This document shows, in pieces, positions 24,393 through 33,196 of a DNA stretch of 64,000 nucleotides. The translations under genes were made by a program, and so were the position numbers. Below the pieces are notes generated by a model. It saw only the letters and a list, made by a program, of their open reading frames with translations. It was not told the origin of the DNA and searched no databases. Position 1 is the stretch's first letter. Every line of letters starts with the position of its first letter. The stretch lies in the NCBI GenBank assembly GCA_964617955.1, contig CAZTXB010000001.1, positions 1-64,000 of the forward strand, in the 5' to 3' direction. Source of the DNA: JABWCE01 sp964617955. Lineage in GTDB: Bacteria; Bacteroidota; Bacteroidia; NS11-12g; UBA9320.

Positions 24393-25925
24393 TTATTTCT
24401 GCAAGTGTTTAATTCCTTGCTTAATGGTCTTTATTAAAAAGTCTATTTCTTCAAAGGTATTGTAGAAGGCCACAGAGGGTCTTACAGAACTTGTAAGCCC
24501 ATAGTGAGCCAGAGTTGGTTGGGCACAGTGATGTCCGGAACGAACAGCGATGCCTTCTGAATCAAGGTATTTACCCATCTGTTCGTTATCGACACCCTTC
24601 ACCACAAAACTCATTACACTCACTTTGCTTGATGAAGTACCTATTAGGGTCAAATCCGGAATGGATGCCAATTGCAGCATGCCGTAATTTAACAATTCCT
24701 TTTCATAGTGCCCTGCAGCATCAAAACCAATTCGCTCTATGTAATCTAGCGCCGCTCCAAGTCCTATGGCGTCAGCTATATTGCCTGTTCCGGCCTCAAA
24801 CTTATATGGAGGGGGTTGGTAAGTGGTATGCTCAAATGTCACCCTATCTATCATATTGCCACCACCTTGGTATGGAGGGATGCTGTCCCAATGTTTGGCC
24901 TTTCCATAAATGGCTCCAATACCGGTAGGTCCAAAAATTTTGTGTCCTGAAAAAACATAAAAATCGCAATCAATTTCCTGTACATTTGGTCGAAAGTGCG
25001 GTACCGACTGGGCGCCGTCAATGACCACTATTGACCCGTTATGGTGCGCAAGGTCAACCATTTCGCGAATAGGGTTTACAGTTCCCAACACATTTGAAAC
25101 ATGATCTACTGCGACTATTTTTACCTTTGGGTTCAGAAGAAATTTATAAGCTTCTATATTTAATTCCCCGGTGTCATTAAAAGGTATGACTTTTAAATGA
25201 GCTCCTTTTTCTTTTGCAAGCATTTGCCACGGAACAATATTGGCATGGTGTGATGACCCTGACAAAATGATTTCATCTCCATACCCAATATTCATTTGTC
25301 CAAAAGTCCTTGCGACTAAATTGATGGCCTCGGTAGTTCCCCTCACAAAAACAATCTCATTTTGAGAAGCAGCACCCATGAATAATTGAACCTTTTGACG
25401 GGCCAATTCATAGGCATCTGTTGCTTTAGCGGCTAGTTCGTGGGCCCCTCTATGCACATTTGAATTATAGTTTCTGTAATAATCGCTGATGGCATCTATA
25501 ACAAAATTCGGTTTCTGTGTGGTTGCCGCGTTATCTAACCATATCAAGGGTTTATTGCCATGCACCTTTTTTTGAAGGATTGGAAAGTCCTTTCGAATTA
25601 ACTCCACGTTAAATCCTGAGTTAGCAGTCCTAGACTTTTTATCCTTTGTTTCAGCTTGCAGTTCCTGTAGAAAATAAAATTGCCCTGCTTTCACCGCTTT
25701 AATGGCCAATTCTTCAGACAAACACCGTTCAGGAACTTTTAATTGATTTTTCAAAGGTGATAATGGCAGCTGCTGAATGAACTCACCCATCAAGCCTCGC
25801 ATCATGGATGCCACGTTATGAATCGTATTTTCCTGAAAATCCGGATCTGAGCTCCCTTCCGGAAGAAGTCCTTTTAATTTTTCAGCTTCCTCGAACGGTA
25901 TGCCCGACGGGTGGGTATTTTCCAT
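24393..25925 (-). CDS. Cysteine desulfurase, encapsulin cargo type
   Basis: This 510-aa protein has a ~107-residue low-complexity, probably disordered N-terminal extension followed by a SufS-like PLP enzyme. The catalytic domain starts near RKDFPIL (~111) with LDNAATTQKP. The PLP Lys329 lies in SGHKIFGP and the persulfide-forming Cys467 in SGHHCAQP. It removes sulfur from cysteine as a persulfide. In Family 2A encapsulin systems such an enzyme is the packaged cargo and its unstructured N-terminus targets it to the shell. The extension here has PSGIP (6-10) and AGQFYFL (80-86), also found in the small protein encoded 9 bp upstream. It is the third gene of the encapsulin operon. Confidence 0.92.
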   Translation of the reverse strand: MENTHPSGIPFEEAEKLKGLLPEGSSDPDFQENTIHNVASMMRGLMGEFIQQLPLSPLKNQLKVPERCLSEELAIKAVKAGQFYFLQELQAETKDKKSRTANSGFNVELIRKDFPILQKKVHGNKPLIWLDNAATTQKPNFVIDAISDYYRNYNSNVHRGAHELAAKATDAYELARQKVQLFMGAASQNEIVFVRGTTEAINLVARTFGQMNIGYGDEIILSGSSHHANIVPWQMLAKEKGAHLKVIPFNDTGELNIEAYKFLLNPKVKIVAVDHVSNVLGTVNPIREMVDLAHHNGSIVVIDGAQSVPHFRPNVQEIDCDFYVFSGHKIFGPTGIGAIYGKAKHWDSIPPYQGGGNMIDRVTFEHTTYQPPPYKFEAGTGNIADAIGLGAALDYIERIGFDAAGHYEKELLNYGMLQLASIPDLTLIGTSSSKVSVMSFVVKGVDNEQMGKYLDSEGIAVRSGHHCAQPTLAHYGLTSSVRPSVAFYNTFEEIDFLIKTIKQGIKHLQK

Positions 25926-25934
25926 TGGTGTTGG

Positions 25935-26408
25935 CTATTTTAAAAAATAAAAAGTTCCGGTACTGTACGCATCCCTTAGTGATGCATTTATAGGTTGGCT
26001 AAGGGTGCATGGCTCAGATAAAACTTGCCTCGGAGGTATTGAATACGGCTGGTGATGTATCAGTTTGTCATTAGGAAGCAGAGACGCAGCCATATTGAGA
26101 TCTCCAGGAAGTTGCCGAATTCCATTCTTTAACATGGAAGAACCGTCGAATTGACCGGACTTCATTTCTTTTTCTATGCTGATATTCTCCGGTAAGGAAA
26201 GATTATTTTCAGGAACCGACACAGATTGAGGATCCGGTATGCCGGAAGGAAAGGGACCTATACCCGTATTTTCGAACATCATGATGGATTCTATAAGCTT
26301 TGGCATGTAGGATTTTAAATCCTCGGAATTCGCAAAATCACCGGACTTGTTACTGAGGTTCTCTCTTTGCTCTGCAGCTGAAGAAATGAACTGAAGCGTT
26401 GGTTCCAT
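25935..26408 (-). CDS. Small encapsulin-operon protein, probable cargo or targeting factor
   Basis: This 157-aa protein of no recognised family is rich in Pro, Ser, Asn and Glu and probably largely disordered. It carries PSGIP (54-58), KSGQF (83-87) and a C-terminal STGTFYFLK (149-157). PSGIP and GxFYFL occur in the same order in the N-terminal extension of the cysteine desulfurase encoded 9 bp downstream. The encapsulin gene ends 3 bp upstream. The protein is likely either a detached half of a targeting domain that is one long extension in other Family 2A systems, or a second cargo that uses the same docking motif. Both ideas are inference from shared motifs and position. Confidence 0.7.
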   Translation of the reverse strand: MEPTLQFISSAAEQRENLSNKSGDFANSEDLKSYMPKLIESIMMFENTGIGPFPSGIPDPQSVSVPENNLSLPENISIEKEMKSGQFDGSSMLKNGIRQLPGDLNMAASLLPNDKLIHHQPYSIPPRQVLSEPCTLSQPINASLRDAYSTGTFYFLK

Positions 26409-26411
26409 AGC

Positions 26412-27278
26412 TTAAATTTTTATGGAGAGAATGGCTAGGGCCTCCTCAGTATGAATGGCTACTGAATGGTAAAGGGATAACATATAAGTAGCAATATTTT
26501 TGTTGTCAATACCTGTTAACCGCATTGATATGCCCGGCATAACTTCATTTTTAGCCCTCGAGCTTTTTAGACCAACAACACCCATATTCTCAGCTCCAAC
26601 CCTAACCAGAAGCATACTCGAATGGCCATTTTTATCTACTTTTACTTTATTGGAAGGCACGATTGGAATTCCTCTCCAGGTATGAAAAGGCGATCCCAAC
26701 ATCTCAACAGCCCCAATACAAACCCCTCGTTTGGTACACTCGTGGCCGAAACTTGCAATTGCTTTTGGATGGGCTATAAAGAAAGCAGGACGATTCCATA
26801 CCAAAGATACCATATTATCAAGATCATTAGGGGTAGGTGGACCAGTTTCTGATTTTATGCTCATACCCTCAGCCACTGAGGCCAACAATCCAAACTCAGG
26901 ATGATTGATAACCTCATCTTCCTGTTGTTCCTTCATGGCTTCGATTAATACCATGGCCTGAAGTTGCAATTGATCGTATGGATCATTGAAGACATCCATA
27001 ACCCTTGCATGAATCTTTAATGCAGCGTCGACCGGTTGCAAAGTATATTCCTGGGGTTTGTCGTCTAAACCGGCAAATGAATCCGGAATTTTATCGCCTT
27101 CAGAATGACCTGCAGCCACTGATGGGTCCGCCTCTACCCTGTTTAACCGATAAACTCCCGCACTTAGTTCAACGTATGGAATGAGTTTGAGTATCCAGCG
27201 TGGAGTAATTCCCCTCCACTGTGGGGGTGTTTTGGTGGTGGTTGAAACGAGTTTCGCGAGATTGCTTGAAAGTGCCAT
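26412..27278 (-). CDS. Family 2A encapsulin shell protein
   Basis: This 288-aa protein follows the SrpI-type encapsulin pattern along its length: ITPRWILKLIPYVEL then GVYRLNRVE (~24-50), HARVMDVFNDPYDQLQLQ (~89-106), EAMKEQQEDEVINHPEFGLL, GPPTPNDLDNMVSLVW and PAFFIAHPKAIASFGHECTKRGV (~163-185). These proteins have an HK97 phage capsid fold and self-assemble into hollow icosahedral compartments. There is no cyclic-nucleotide-binding insertion, so it belongs with subfamily 2A and not 2B. Known 2A systems package a cysteine desulfurase and respond to or store sulfur. A desulfurase gene lies in the same operon here, which strongly supports the assignment. It is the first gene of the operon, with 159 bp of upstream DNA for its promoter. 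Confidence 0.93.
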   Translation of the reverse strand: MALSSNLAKLVSTTTKTPPQWRGITPRWILKLIPYVELSAGVYRLNRVEADPSVAAGHSEGDKIPDSFAGLDDKPQEYTLQPVDAALKIHARVMDVFNDPYDQLQLQAMVLIEAMKEQQEDEVINHPEFGLLASVAEGMSIKSETGPPTPNDLDNMVSLVWNRPAFFIAHPKAIASFGHECTKRGVCIGAVEMLGSPFHTWRGIPIVPSNKVKVDKNGHSSMLLVRVGAENMGVVGLKSSRAKNEVMPGISMRLTGIDNKNIATYMLSLYHSVAIHTEEALAILSIKI

Positions 27279-27437
27279 AAATTTTTAAAATTTTATTTTT
27301 CGGCAATTTATTTGTGACGCCTCTAACGGCCAAAACATTCTTTTATTTTGTGAATAACTTTTGAGAATTCCGCACCTCCGGAAAGTAAAACTTCCTGCAT
27401 CCGGTAAGTTTCTAAAGTAAACTTAAGTCAGAGTACT

Positions 27438-29450
27438 CTACTCCACAATCTTAAAAGTTTTGGTGTAAACGTTGGCCGATCCCTGTGGTACATTGGGCAT
27501 TTTTGGACCTCGGCTTCCACTTTCTTTAAAGGATTCGGAAAACAAGACTGAAAATGGATTGGCATCTTTCTCCCCGCGACTCGATTCCCCTCTGGTTTTA
27601 ATAATGGATGACAAATCCAGTGGCGTTTCAGTGGCAATCAGTTTGAAAACTTCGTTGCCGGTTGGGGGGTAAAAAATGATAATGTCGTCGTCGCCCAATT
27701 CTTTGCTTTCACCCGGATTGATGCGGTAGTCCAAGGCTAAACGGCCTGTGTTGGCATTGGGCACCACCAAATTAATTACATTGTCGGGTTGTATATCGAT
27801 GATGGTGAAATAAAGCGGTTTAGAGCCATTGTTAGTTACTTTTATCTTATAGGCTTCATCGGTCTTAAAGGTCATAACCCCCGATTCATCAATTTTAGAA
27901 CTGATATCGCCGCGCGACTTTTCCTTCACCATGTCGCCATCGGTCTTAATTTCAATAGGGATAAACTCAAAGGTCACCTCCAGTTTAGGGTCGGATATTT
28001 CCAATCCCCTGATGTAACCGGCCTGCGAAAAACTCTTTACTTTTTCAACGACATTGTCTACGGTAAGCGCCAGGTTCGCATTAACAGTTTCTTCCAGCAA
28101 AATGGCATCATTGGCTGAGGTCAGTTTTATCTGGCTGCCGCGGCTATACGTATTGCCTTCGTCAATGATAATATCGGCATTGCCTTCTTTTACCTCTTTG
28201 ATGAAGGGATACTTTGAAAATTCATTGAGCAAAGAAGTCCTGAGCTTGTTGTCACTGATGTCGAGCTTGACCTTTATTTCCAAACTCCCGTAGTTTTTCT
28301 CGGTCACAAAAATCCATGAACTCAGCGCAGCGTTTTTATCCAGAGCCTCGTTCAAAGTCACCGTAGCCGTTGTTAAATCGGCTGAGGTAACAATACCAGT
28401 GGCTTTAGGCTTGGCTTTGCTTATATCTTTGGTGTCGATTCCGTAAAAAGCTACCTTGGATTGTGCAAATACACCCATCAACTCACCGGCATTAATCTTC
28501 ACTTCTTTTTCTCCATTCCATTTGGTGACGGTAAAATAATCCAGTTTACCCACAATCTTTCCTCCGAGTATAGTATAATCGAGTTGACCTTCGGCCTGAG
28601 GCGTTTGCCGCGGAGCGAATCCACTCATTTCTATTTTTATTTTATCAAAGATGCCTCGGTAAGTCGAGTTTTTATCGGCATTGGCAAATACCCGGCTAAA
28701 GGCATAACTCAAGGATCCCACGCCTTTACCGTTATCGTCCTCCGTTTCGTAGTTCAACTCATGCGGACTTGCACCAAAAAATCCAACCATAGAAGCCATT
28801 TTGTCGCTGGCTGCAGGATTGGAAGAAACTCCATTCTTGTCAGCTTTCTTGTCTTTCACCGTCTCGGCATAACCATCCGATTCAAGAGGCTTGTCGGTTC
28901 CCCTATGCTTTCCGCCTCCACGGGTACCGGTACCGGAATGGCAGGCATCCAAAATGACCATCACGTTGCCTTTGGGTCCTAATTTAAGCCGAAGTTCATC
29001 CATTTTTTCGCCCAACTCCTCATCTCTGACATGGTTTTGGCCGGTGTAAACACCAGGCTGGTATCGCGCTCTGGCATTGTAAGATACCAGGGCTTCGTCG
29101 TATCCGTCGATTTCATCTCCATTGTCGTCCATAATTTGCTGGCCGTGACCGGAGTAGTGAAATACAGCGATTCCGTCTTTGGTCGATTTTGAGATCAGGT
29201 GGGAGTTGATGGCATTGAGGATGCCATCTTTGGTGGCAGCTTCGTCGCCAATCACCATAATGTCTTTTTCTGAAAACCCCTGCTTTATCAAGGCCGCCTT
29301 AATAAGGGGTACATCGTTGGCAGAGCTAATACTGCTCCATCCACCATTGGGTTCGTAGTTTCCAATGGCTACAATAAGGGCCACTTTCGACTGTGCAACA
29401 GCGGTGAGATTCAACAACACAAACAGACTTAAATAAAAGATTTTTTTCAT
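27438..29450 (-). CDS. Secreted caspase-like (C14) peptidase with DUF4384-like end
   Basis: This 670-aa protein has a Sec signal peptide (MKKIFYLSLF to AVAQS). The caspase domain (~22-270) has the catalytic His in HYSGHGQQ (~98) and Cys in ILDACHSG (~168). Acidic stretches such as DDNGDEIDG resemble calcium-binding loops of metacaspases. A middle region of unknown fold follows. Near the C-terminus, LYFTIIDIQPDNVINLVVPN with FKLIATETPLDL matches the DUF4384 pattern often joined to bacterial caspases. It should cleave proteins in the envelope or outside the cell. It starts 26 bp after the DegP-like protease gene and is probably in the same operon. Confidence 0.9.
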   Translation of the reverse strand: MKKIFYLSLFVLLNLTAVAQSKVALIVAIGNYEPNGGWSSISSANDVPLIKAALIKQGFSEKDIMVIGDEAATKDGILNAINSHLISKSTKDGIAVFHYSGHGQQIMDDNGDEIDGYDEALVSYNARARYQPGVYTGQNHVRDEELGEKMDELRLKLGPKGNVMVILDACHSGTGTRGGGKHRGTDKPLESDGYAETVKDKKADKNGVSSNPAASDKMASMVGFFGASPHELNYETEDDNGKGVGSLSYAFSRVFANADKNSTYRGIFDKIKIEMSGFAPRQTPQAEGQLDYTILGGKIVGKLDYFTVTKWNGEKEVKINAGELMGVFAQSKVAFYGIDTKDISKAKPKATGIVTSADLTTATVTLNEALDKNAALSSWIFVTEKNYGSLEIKVKLDISDNKLRTSLLNEFSKYPFIKEVKEGNADIIIDEGNTYSRGSQIKLTSANDAILLEETVNANLALTVDNVVEKVKSFSQAGYIRGLEISDPKLEVTFEFIPIEIKTDGDMVKEKSRGDISSKIDESGVMTFKTDEAYKIKVTNNGSKPLYFTIIDIQPDNVINLVVPNANTGRLALDYRINPGESKELGDDDIIIFYPPTGNEVFKLIATETPLDLSSIIKTRGESSRGEKDANPFSVLFSESFKESGSRGPKMPNVPQGSANVYTKTFKIVE

Positions 29451-29476
29451 GATGAAAATTTATGAAAGGCTATTAA

Positions 29477-30964
29477 TTAATAGTAAATGGTTGATTTGAT
29501 GACATTGTTTACGCCGGATAGGTACTGGCGATAAAGTGTGGGTTCTGAAGTTGGTTTAGAGGCATCGGTGATATAATAATCGAAAACGCCACTCATACTG
29601 CTCAATTTTATGGCCGCCCCCAATTCGGTAAGGGTAATTATTTTCCACATGTTGGGGTTGTTTTCATTGTATATACCCCCACAGAGTACAAAGTAAGTTT
29701 TGTCGCCGTATTCTCCTCTCTGGTTTTGTTTGTATTTGCCATCCTTCTGGCTGTATTGGTTGTTGGCGTCGGTATAATTAAAAGCGACCTGTCCATAAGA
29801 TGTGTTCAGCGTAACACCCGGTATTTGTGTAAGCACATACCCCGCTATGGCTTCGAGTTCAATATTGCGCAGTGTGCCGGCAGTAAAGCTCACGGTTTCG
29901 ACGGCTCCAGCAGGCGACTTTATTTCCATGCTCAGTTTGCCATTCAGGGTGATCTTTTCAAATTCACCCAGGACCTCTTCTACATTTCTGGTTACCACGC
30001 CGTTTACCTTCATGATGAAATATCCGATTTTACTGCCCAAGCTGGTATAGGCGTTGCTGCCCGGAATCACTCCATAAATTTTAGGCGCTTCGTCTTTGAG
30101 GTAATAATTTTGTCCTTCTACGTCGTAGGCCTGAGCCACTTCGAGTCCCAGATAAGCCCTTTTCACTCTTCCCTGATTGTTGATGACATCGTTAATAAGG
30201 CGTTCGGTAATTTTTGGCTCCAGTGAAAAATTAATTTGCTGCTGTAGAATCTGTGAACCATCCGGAGCAGTGGCGAATGCTATCTGAGAGTTAACGCCTA
30301 CTACTTCGCCTTTTTCATTAATCAATGGTCCTCCGCTATTGCCCCATATAATGGTAGCGGTATGCTGCAAAAATCCGAATTTACCGGTTAAGCCTCCCCT
30401 GGCTCTGTTTTTAGCGCTGATAATTCCATCGGTCACGGTATAGGGATAGGTTCCAAGCGGGTTTCCAATGGCGTATACCCTGTCGCCCACCATGGGCTCC
30501 GTTTTGGTAAAGTCAACCACATCAATTTCCGAACCGGGAGTTGTGACGAATTCAAGCACAGCCAGGTCATAAAAATTGTCTCCACCTAACACTTTGCATT
30601 CGTATTTGGTTTGATTGATTGAGAAAACATAAATACTACCGCTCTCTTTAGAGGCCGACTCCACCACATGTGCATTGGTGATGACGTAATATTTGCCATT
30701 GCGCTTAATAATAAAACCTGAGCCGCTTCCTTTGGCGTTGGTGAGATCCAAAGCTTGCTTGTAAGCTTCTTCCGACACAGTGCCGCGCATTCCCAAGGTC
30801 ATTTTGCCATAGGGTTCGGTTTGATATACCGCCACGGTCACCACCGCCCCAAGGCATTTATCAAGCACGGCAGAGGCCGATTGAGCCAGGGACTGAAAGC
30901 TAAGCAAAACGGTTGCTAAGGCGATAACGCAAGTTCTTTTTAATAGATTCATTGGTGTTTTCAT
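29477..30964 (-). CDS. Trypsin-like (S1C, DegP-type) serine protease
   Basis: This ~495-aa protein has a signal peptide ending in FQSLAQS. The protease domain has the triad His in ITNAHVVES, Asp in FYDLAVLE and Ser in IWGNSGGPL. A PDZ-like domain (GLEVAQAYDV to NVEEVLGEFEKIT) follows, then a C-terminal extension of unknown fold. DegP relatives act in the periplasm in protein quality control. An insertion rich in Gly and Lys (TLGMRGTVSEEAYK) precedes the His. The frame is open to 31021, but the ATG at 30964 or 30952 gives the better signal peptide. It is probably co-transcribed with the caspase-like gene. Confidence 0.88.
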   Translation of the reverse strand: MKTPMNLLKRTCVIALATVLLSFQSLAQSASAVLDKCLGAVVTVAVYQTEPYGKMTLGMRGTVSEEAYKQALDLTNAKGSGSGFIIKRNGKYYVITNAHVVESASKESGSIYVFSINQTKYECKVLGGDNFYDLAVLEFVTTPGSEIDVVDFTKTEPMVGDRVYAIGNPLGTYPYTVTDGIISAKNRARGGLTGKFGFLQHTATIIWGNSGGPLINEKGEVVGVNSQIAFATAPDGSQILQQQINFSLEPKITERLINDVINNQGRVKRAYLGLEVAQAYDVEGQNYYLKDEAPKIYGVIPGSNAYTSLGSKIGYFIMKVNGVVTRNVEEVLGEFEKITLNGKLSMEIKSPAGAVETVSFTAGTLRNIELEAIAGYVLTQIPGVTLNTSYGQVAFNYTDANNQYSQKDGKYKQNQRGEYGDKTYFVLCGGIYNENNPNMWKIITLTELGAAIKLSSMSGVFDYYITDASKPTSEPTLYRQYLSGVNNVIKSTIYY

Positions 30965-31205
30965 GTTTGGATTGTTTTTTGAGAGTAATACTTTATGTTT
31001 TGTTAAGGTAAATGTTTTCATGCTTTATGACCCGTCTGCGGAGACTGACAAAGGTTTAATATCTGACTCAAACTTTTCATGACTCTTATCATCCTTTGCA
31101 CTGTTCACTGCAGTTCCCGCAATGATAAGTATTTTTTTTGAAATGCATTAATCCCAAAAAAAATACAAACATAGATTGGCAAGATTCCTTTAAACTGCTT
31201 ATGGT

Positions 31206-32084
31206 CTAAATGAGCCTAAAACGGATAGGCAGGTTCATGTATACACTCACCGGAACACCATTTTGAAGACCTGGGTTCCAGCGAGGCATGCTCTCCGTAA
31301 CCCGGATGGCCTCTTCTTCACAGCCGTAACCCAAGGTGTCTTTTGAAATAACCTGGGCTTTGGTCACTTCCCCTTTGGGAGTGATGGTAAATTTTACCTT
31401 GAGCATTCCTTCTGCGCCATTTTGTATGGCTTTTTTGGGGTACATCATATTTTCAGCAATAAAGCGAAACATTTTTTCTTCGCCCCCCACATACCCAGGC
31501 ATCACCAGCGAAAGGATGTCGCCAATGGAGTCTCTGTTGCTGGAATCCGTGTGAACAAGCGTTTCTTCGGAGGTGAATATACCTTCCACAAATTGGGTTT
31601 TTTTGCACAAAATACCTTTGGTACTGTAAACCTTGCATTCCCCATGATACCTCAGATTCTTGTAATTCACTTCAGTGGACAGCAGGCCATGGTTAAAGTA
31701 TTTTTCCCTTAACATTTCATCCGCTTTGAAAAAAATTATTTTGTCAATCTTGGCTTGAGAGTCGTAATAATACCATTCCCCCTCCTTTTTCGACCGAATG
31801 AACAAGCCTTCATTCAGCAATTGGTCTCCGGCGCCATAATTACGGGCGTAAACCGCTTCGGGTGAACTCGCATGGTGCTTGTAAATGGCTATGAGACGGT
31901 TGCTCGATAGCATGATAATGCGCTTCACCACTGAATCATTGCTTGTCTCATGGTCATAAAAGTAAACCGCTTCCTTTTTTTTACAGGGCTGATAACGGCT
32001 GTCTAAAAATGTTCTGCCTTCCTGAGCATGTGCCAAAAGATGGTAAAATGTAAAACTGAGCAACAGGAGCAATTTTTTGAGCAT
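31206..32084 (-). CDS. TonB C-terminal domain protein with MORN-like repeats
   Basis: This ~292-aa exported protein has a signal peptide (MLKKLLLLLSF to AHAQE), with start at 32084 and not the open-frame limit at 32105. The middle (~85-180) has repeated strands such as GLFIRSKKEGEWYYYDSQ and NLRYHGECKVYSTKG, resembling MORN or toxin-antitoxin YwqK-like repeats. The last ~90 residues are a TonB C-terminal domain: YPKKAIQNGAEGMLKVKFTITPKGEV then RWNPGLQNGVPV. No proline-rich spanning region is visible, so it may not energise transport like classical TonB. Its partners are unknown. It is divergent from aroB. Confidence 0.85.
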   Translation of the reverse strand: MLKKLLLLLSFTFYHLLAHAQEGRTFLDSRYQPCKKKEAVYFYDHETSNDSVVKRIIMLSSNRLIAIYKHHASSPEAVYARNYGAGDQLLNEGLFIRSKKEGEWYYYDSQAKIDKIIFFKADEMLREKYFNHGLLSTEVNYKNLRYHGECKVYSTKGILCKKTQFVEGIFTSEETLVHTDSSNRDSIGDILSLVMPGYVGGEEKMFRFIAENMMYPKKAIQNGAEGMLKVKFTITPKGEVTKAQVISKDTLGYGCEEEAIRVTESMPRWNPGLQNGVPVSVYMNLPIRFRLI

Positions 32085-32158
32085 AAAGCGAATATAAGTC
32101 TCCAAAAATATTCAAAAAGAAAATAATTATTTGAAGTAAGTTTGAATTCTTATTGGCC

Positions 32159-33196
32159 ATGACGGAACTCAGCGTGTTTAATGATCAGGAATCGCTTGAA
32201 AAAGCCATTTTGGAGATTGAAAATCCGATTTTTCTCTGTGATGAAAATACAGTGCTTCATTGTTTTCAGAAACTGAATTTAAAAAATAAAAACCGACTCA
32301 TCGTCATCGGAGCCGGCGAAAAAAACAAGTCGCCTTTTACCCTCAATTGTTGCTGGAATGAACTGTTTAAACTCGAAGCCGACCGGCACACCACCCTCAT
32401 AAATTTAGGGGGTGGGGTGGTGAGCGATTTAGGCGGACTTGCGGCCTCCACCTATAACCGGGGTATACCCTTTGTCAATGTCCCTACCACCCTTATGGGC
32501 ATGGTTGATGCCTCCCATGGTGGTAAAACCGGCATCAATTTTCAAGGATACAAAAACTATATTGGCACTTTTAGTCAGCCTCAGAAGATTTTAGTTTTCC
32601 CTGGGTTTTTAAATTCTCTCGCACCTGAGCACATCTTATCCGGCTTCGCCGAAATGGTGAAGCATGGCTTGATTGCGGATAAAAATTATTTTGAAACCTT
32701 GACCGCTGTAAATCTCAAGACTAAGGGTTTTATCAACGATTGGCCCTCTCTGATTCGCCAATCTTGTGCCATTAAAACAGGCATCACAGGAGTGGATTTC
32801 AAAGAAAAAGGCCTTCGAAAAATTTTAAATTACGGGCATACCATTGGCCATGCCTTGGAATCCTATTTTTCTGATGAGGATTATCCCCATGGCTACTTTG
32901 TAGCAGCCGGAATGATTTGCGAGTCTTTGATAAGCCATAAACTTGGAAACCTCGATGAGCCTTCACTCAAATGGATTATCCAAACCATAGATGCATACTT
33001 TTCAAGAATTTACTTTAAACCCTCACAGATCAAGGATATTGCCTCCCGGGCGCTTAGAGACAAGAAGAACAAAGCCCAAATAGTAAACTGTGTATGGCTC
33101 GAACAGATTGGACAAGCCACTTACGACCACGAAGTTTCAGTTCCTGATCTGCAGGAGAGTCTGCTTTTTTACCATCAGAATGGACCTGTATTTTAA
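32159..33196 (+). CDS. aroB: 3-dehydroquinate synthase
   Basis: This 345-aa shikimate pathway enzyme makes 3-dehydroquinate from DAHP using NAD and a metal. NAD-binding GGGVVSDLGGLAAS, VPTTLMGMVDASHGGKTGINF, GFAEMVKHG and the metal-ligand region NYGHTIGHALE are all present. The ATG at 32159 is preferred over a TTG two codons earlier. A TAAGTTTG box (32137-32144) just upstream fits the Bacteroidota -7 promoter element. It overlaps aroA by 17 bp. Confidence 0.96.
   Translation: MTELSVFNDQESLEKAILEIENPIFLCDENTVLHCFQKLNLKNKNRLIVIGAGEKNKSPFTLNCCWNELFKLEADRHTTLINLGGGVVSDLGGLAASTYNRGIPFVNVPTTLMGMVDASHGGKTGINFQGYKNYIGTFSQPQKILVFPGFLNSLAPEHILSGFAEMVKHGLIADKNYFETLTAVNLKTKGFINDWPSLIRQSCAIKTGITGVDFKEKGLRKILNYGHTIGHALESYFSDEDYPHGYFVAAGMICESLISHKLGNLDEPSLKWIIQTIDAYFSRIYFKPSQIKDIASRALRDKKNKAQIVNCVWLEQIGQATYDHEVSVPDLQESLLFYHQNGPVF

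Noticed and set aside
26412..27278. Prophage capsid protein
   Set aside because: No portal, terminase, protease or tail genes are nearby, and the operon partner is a cysteine desulfurase, which fits a Family 2A encapsulin.
26412..27278. Family 2B encapsulin with cyclic-nucleotide-binding domain
   Set aside because: The protein is ~288 residues with no inserted cNMP-binding domain, so it belongs with 2A.
27438..29450. Cytoplasmic defence (CRISPR-like or gasdermin-type) caspase
   Set aside because: It has a signal peptide and a DUF4384-like tail and no gasdermin, Cas or STAND partner, so an envelope role is likelier.
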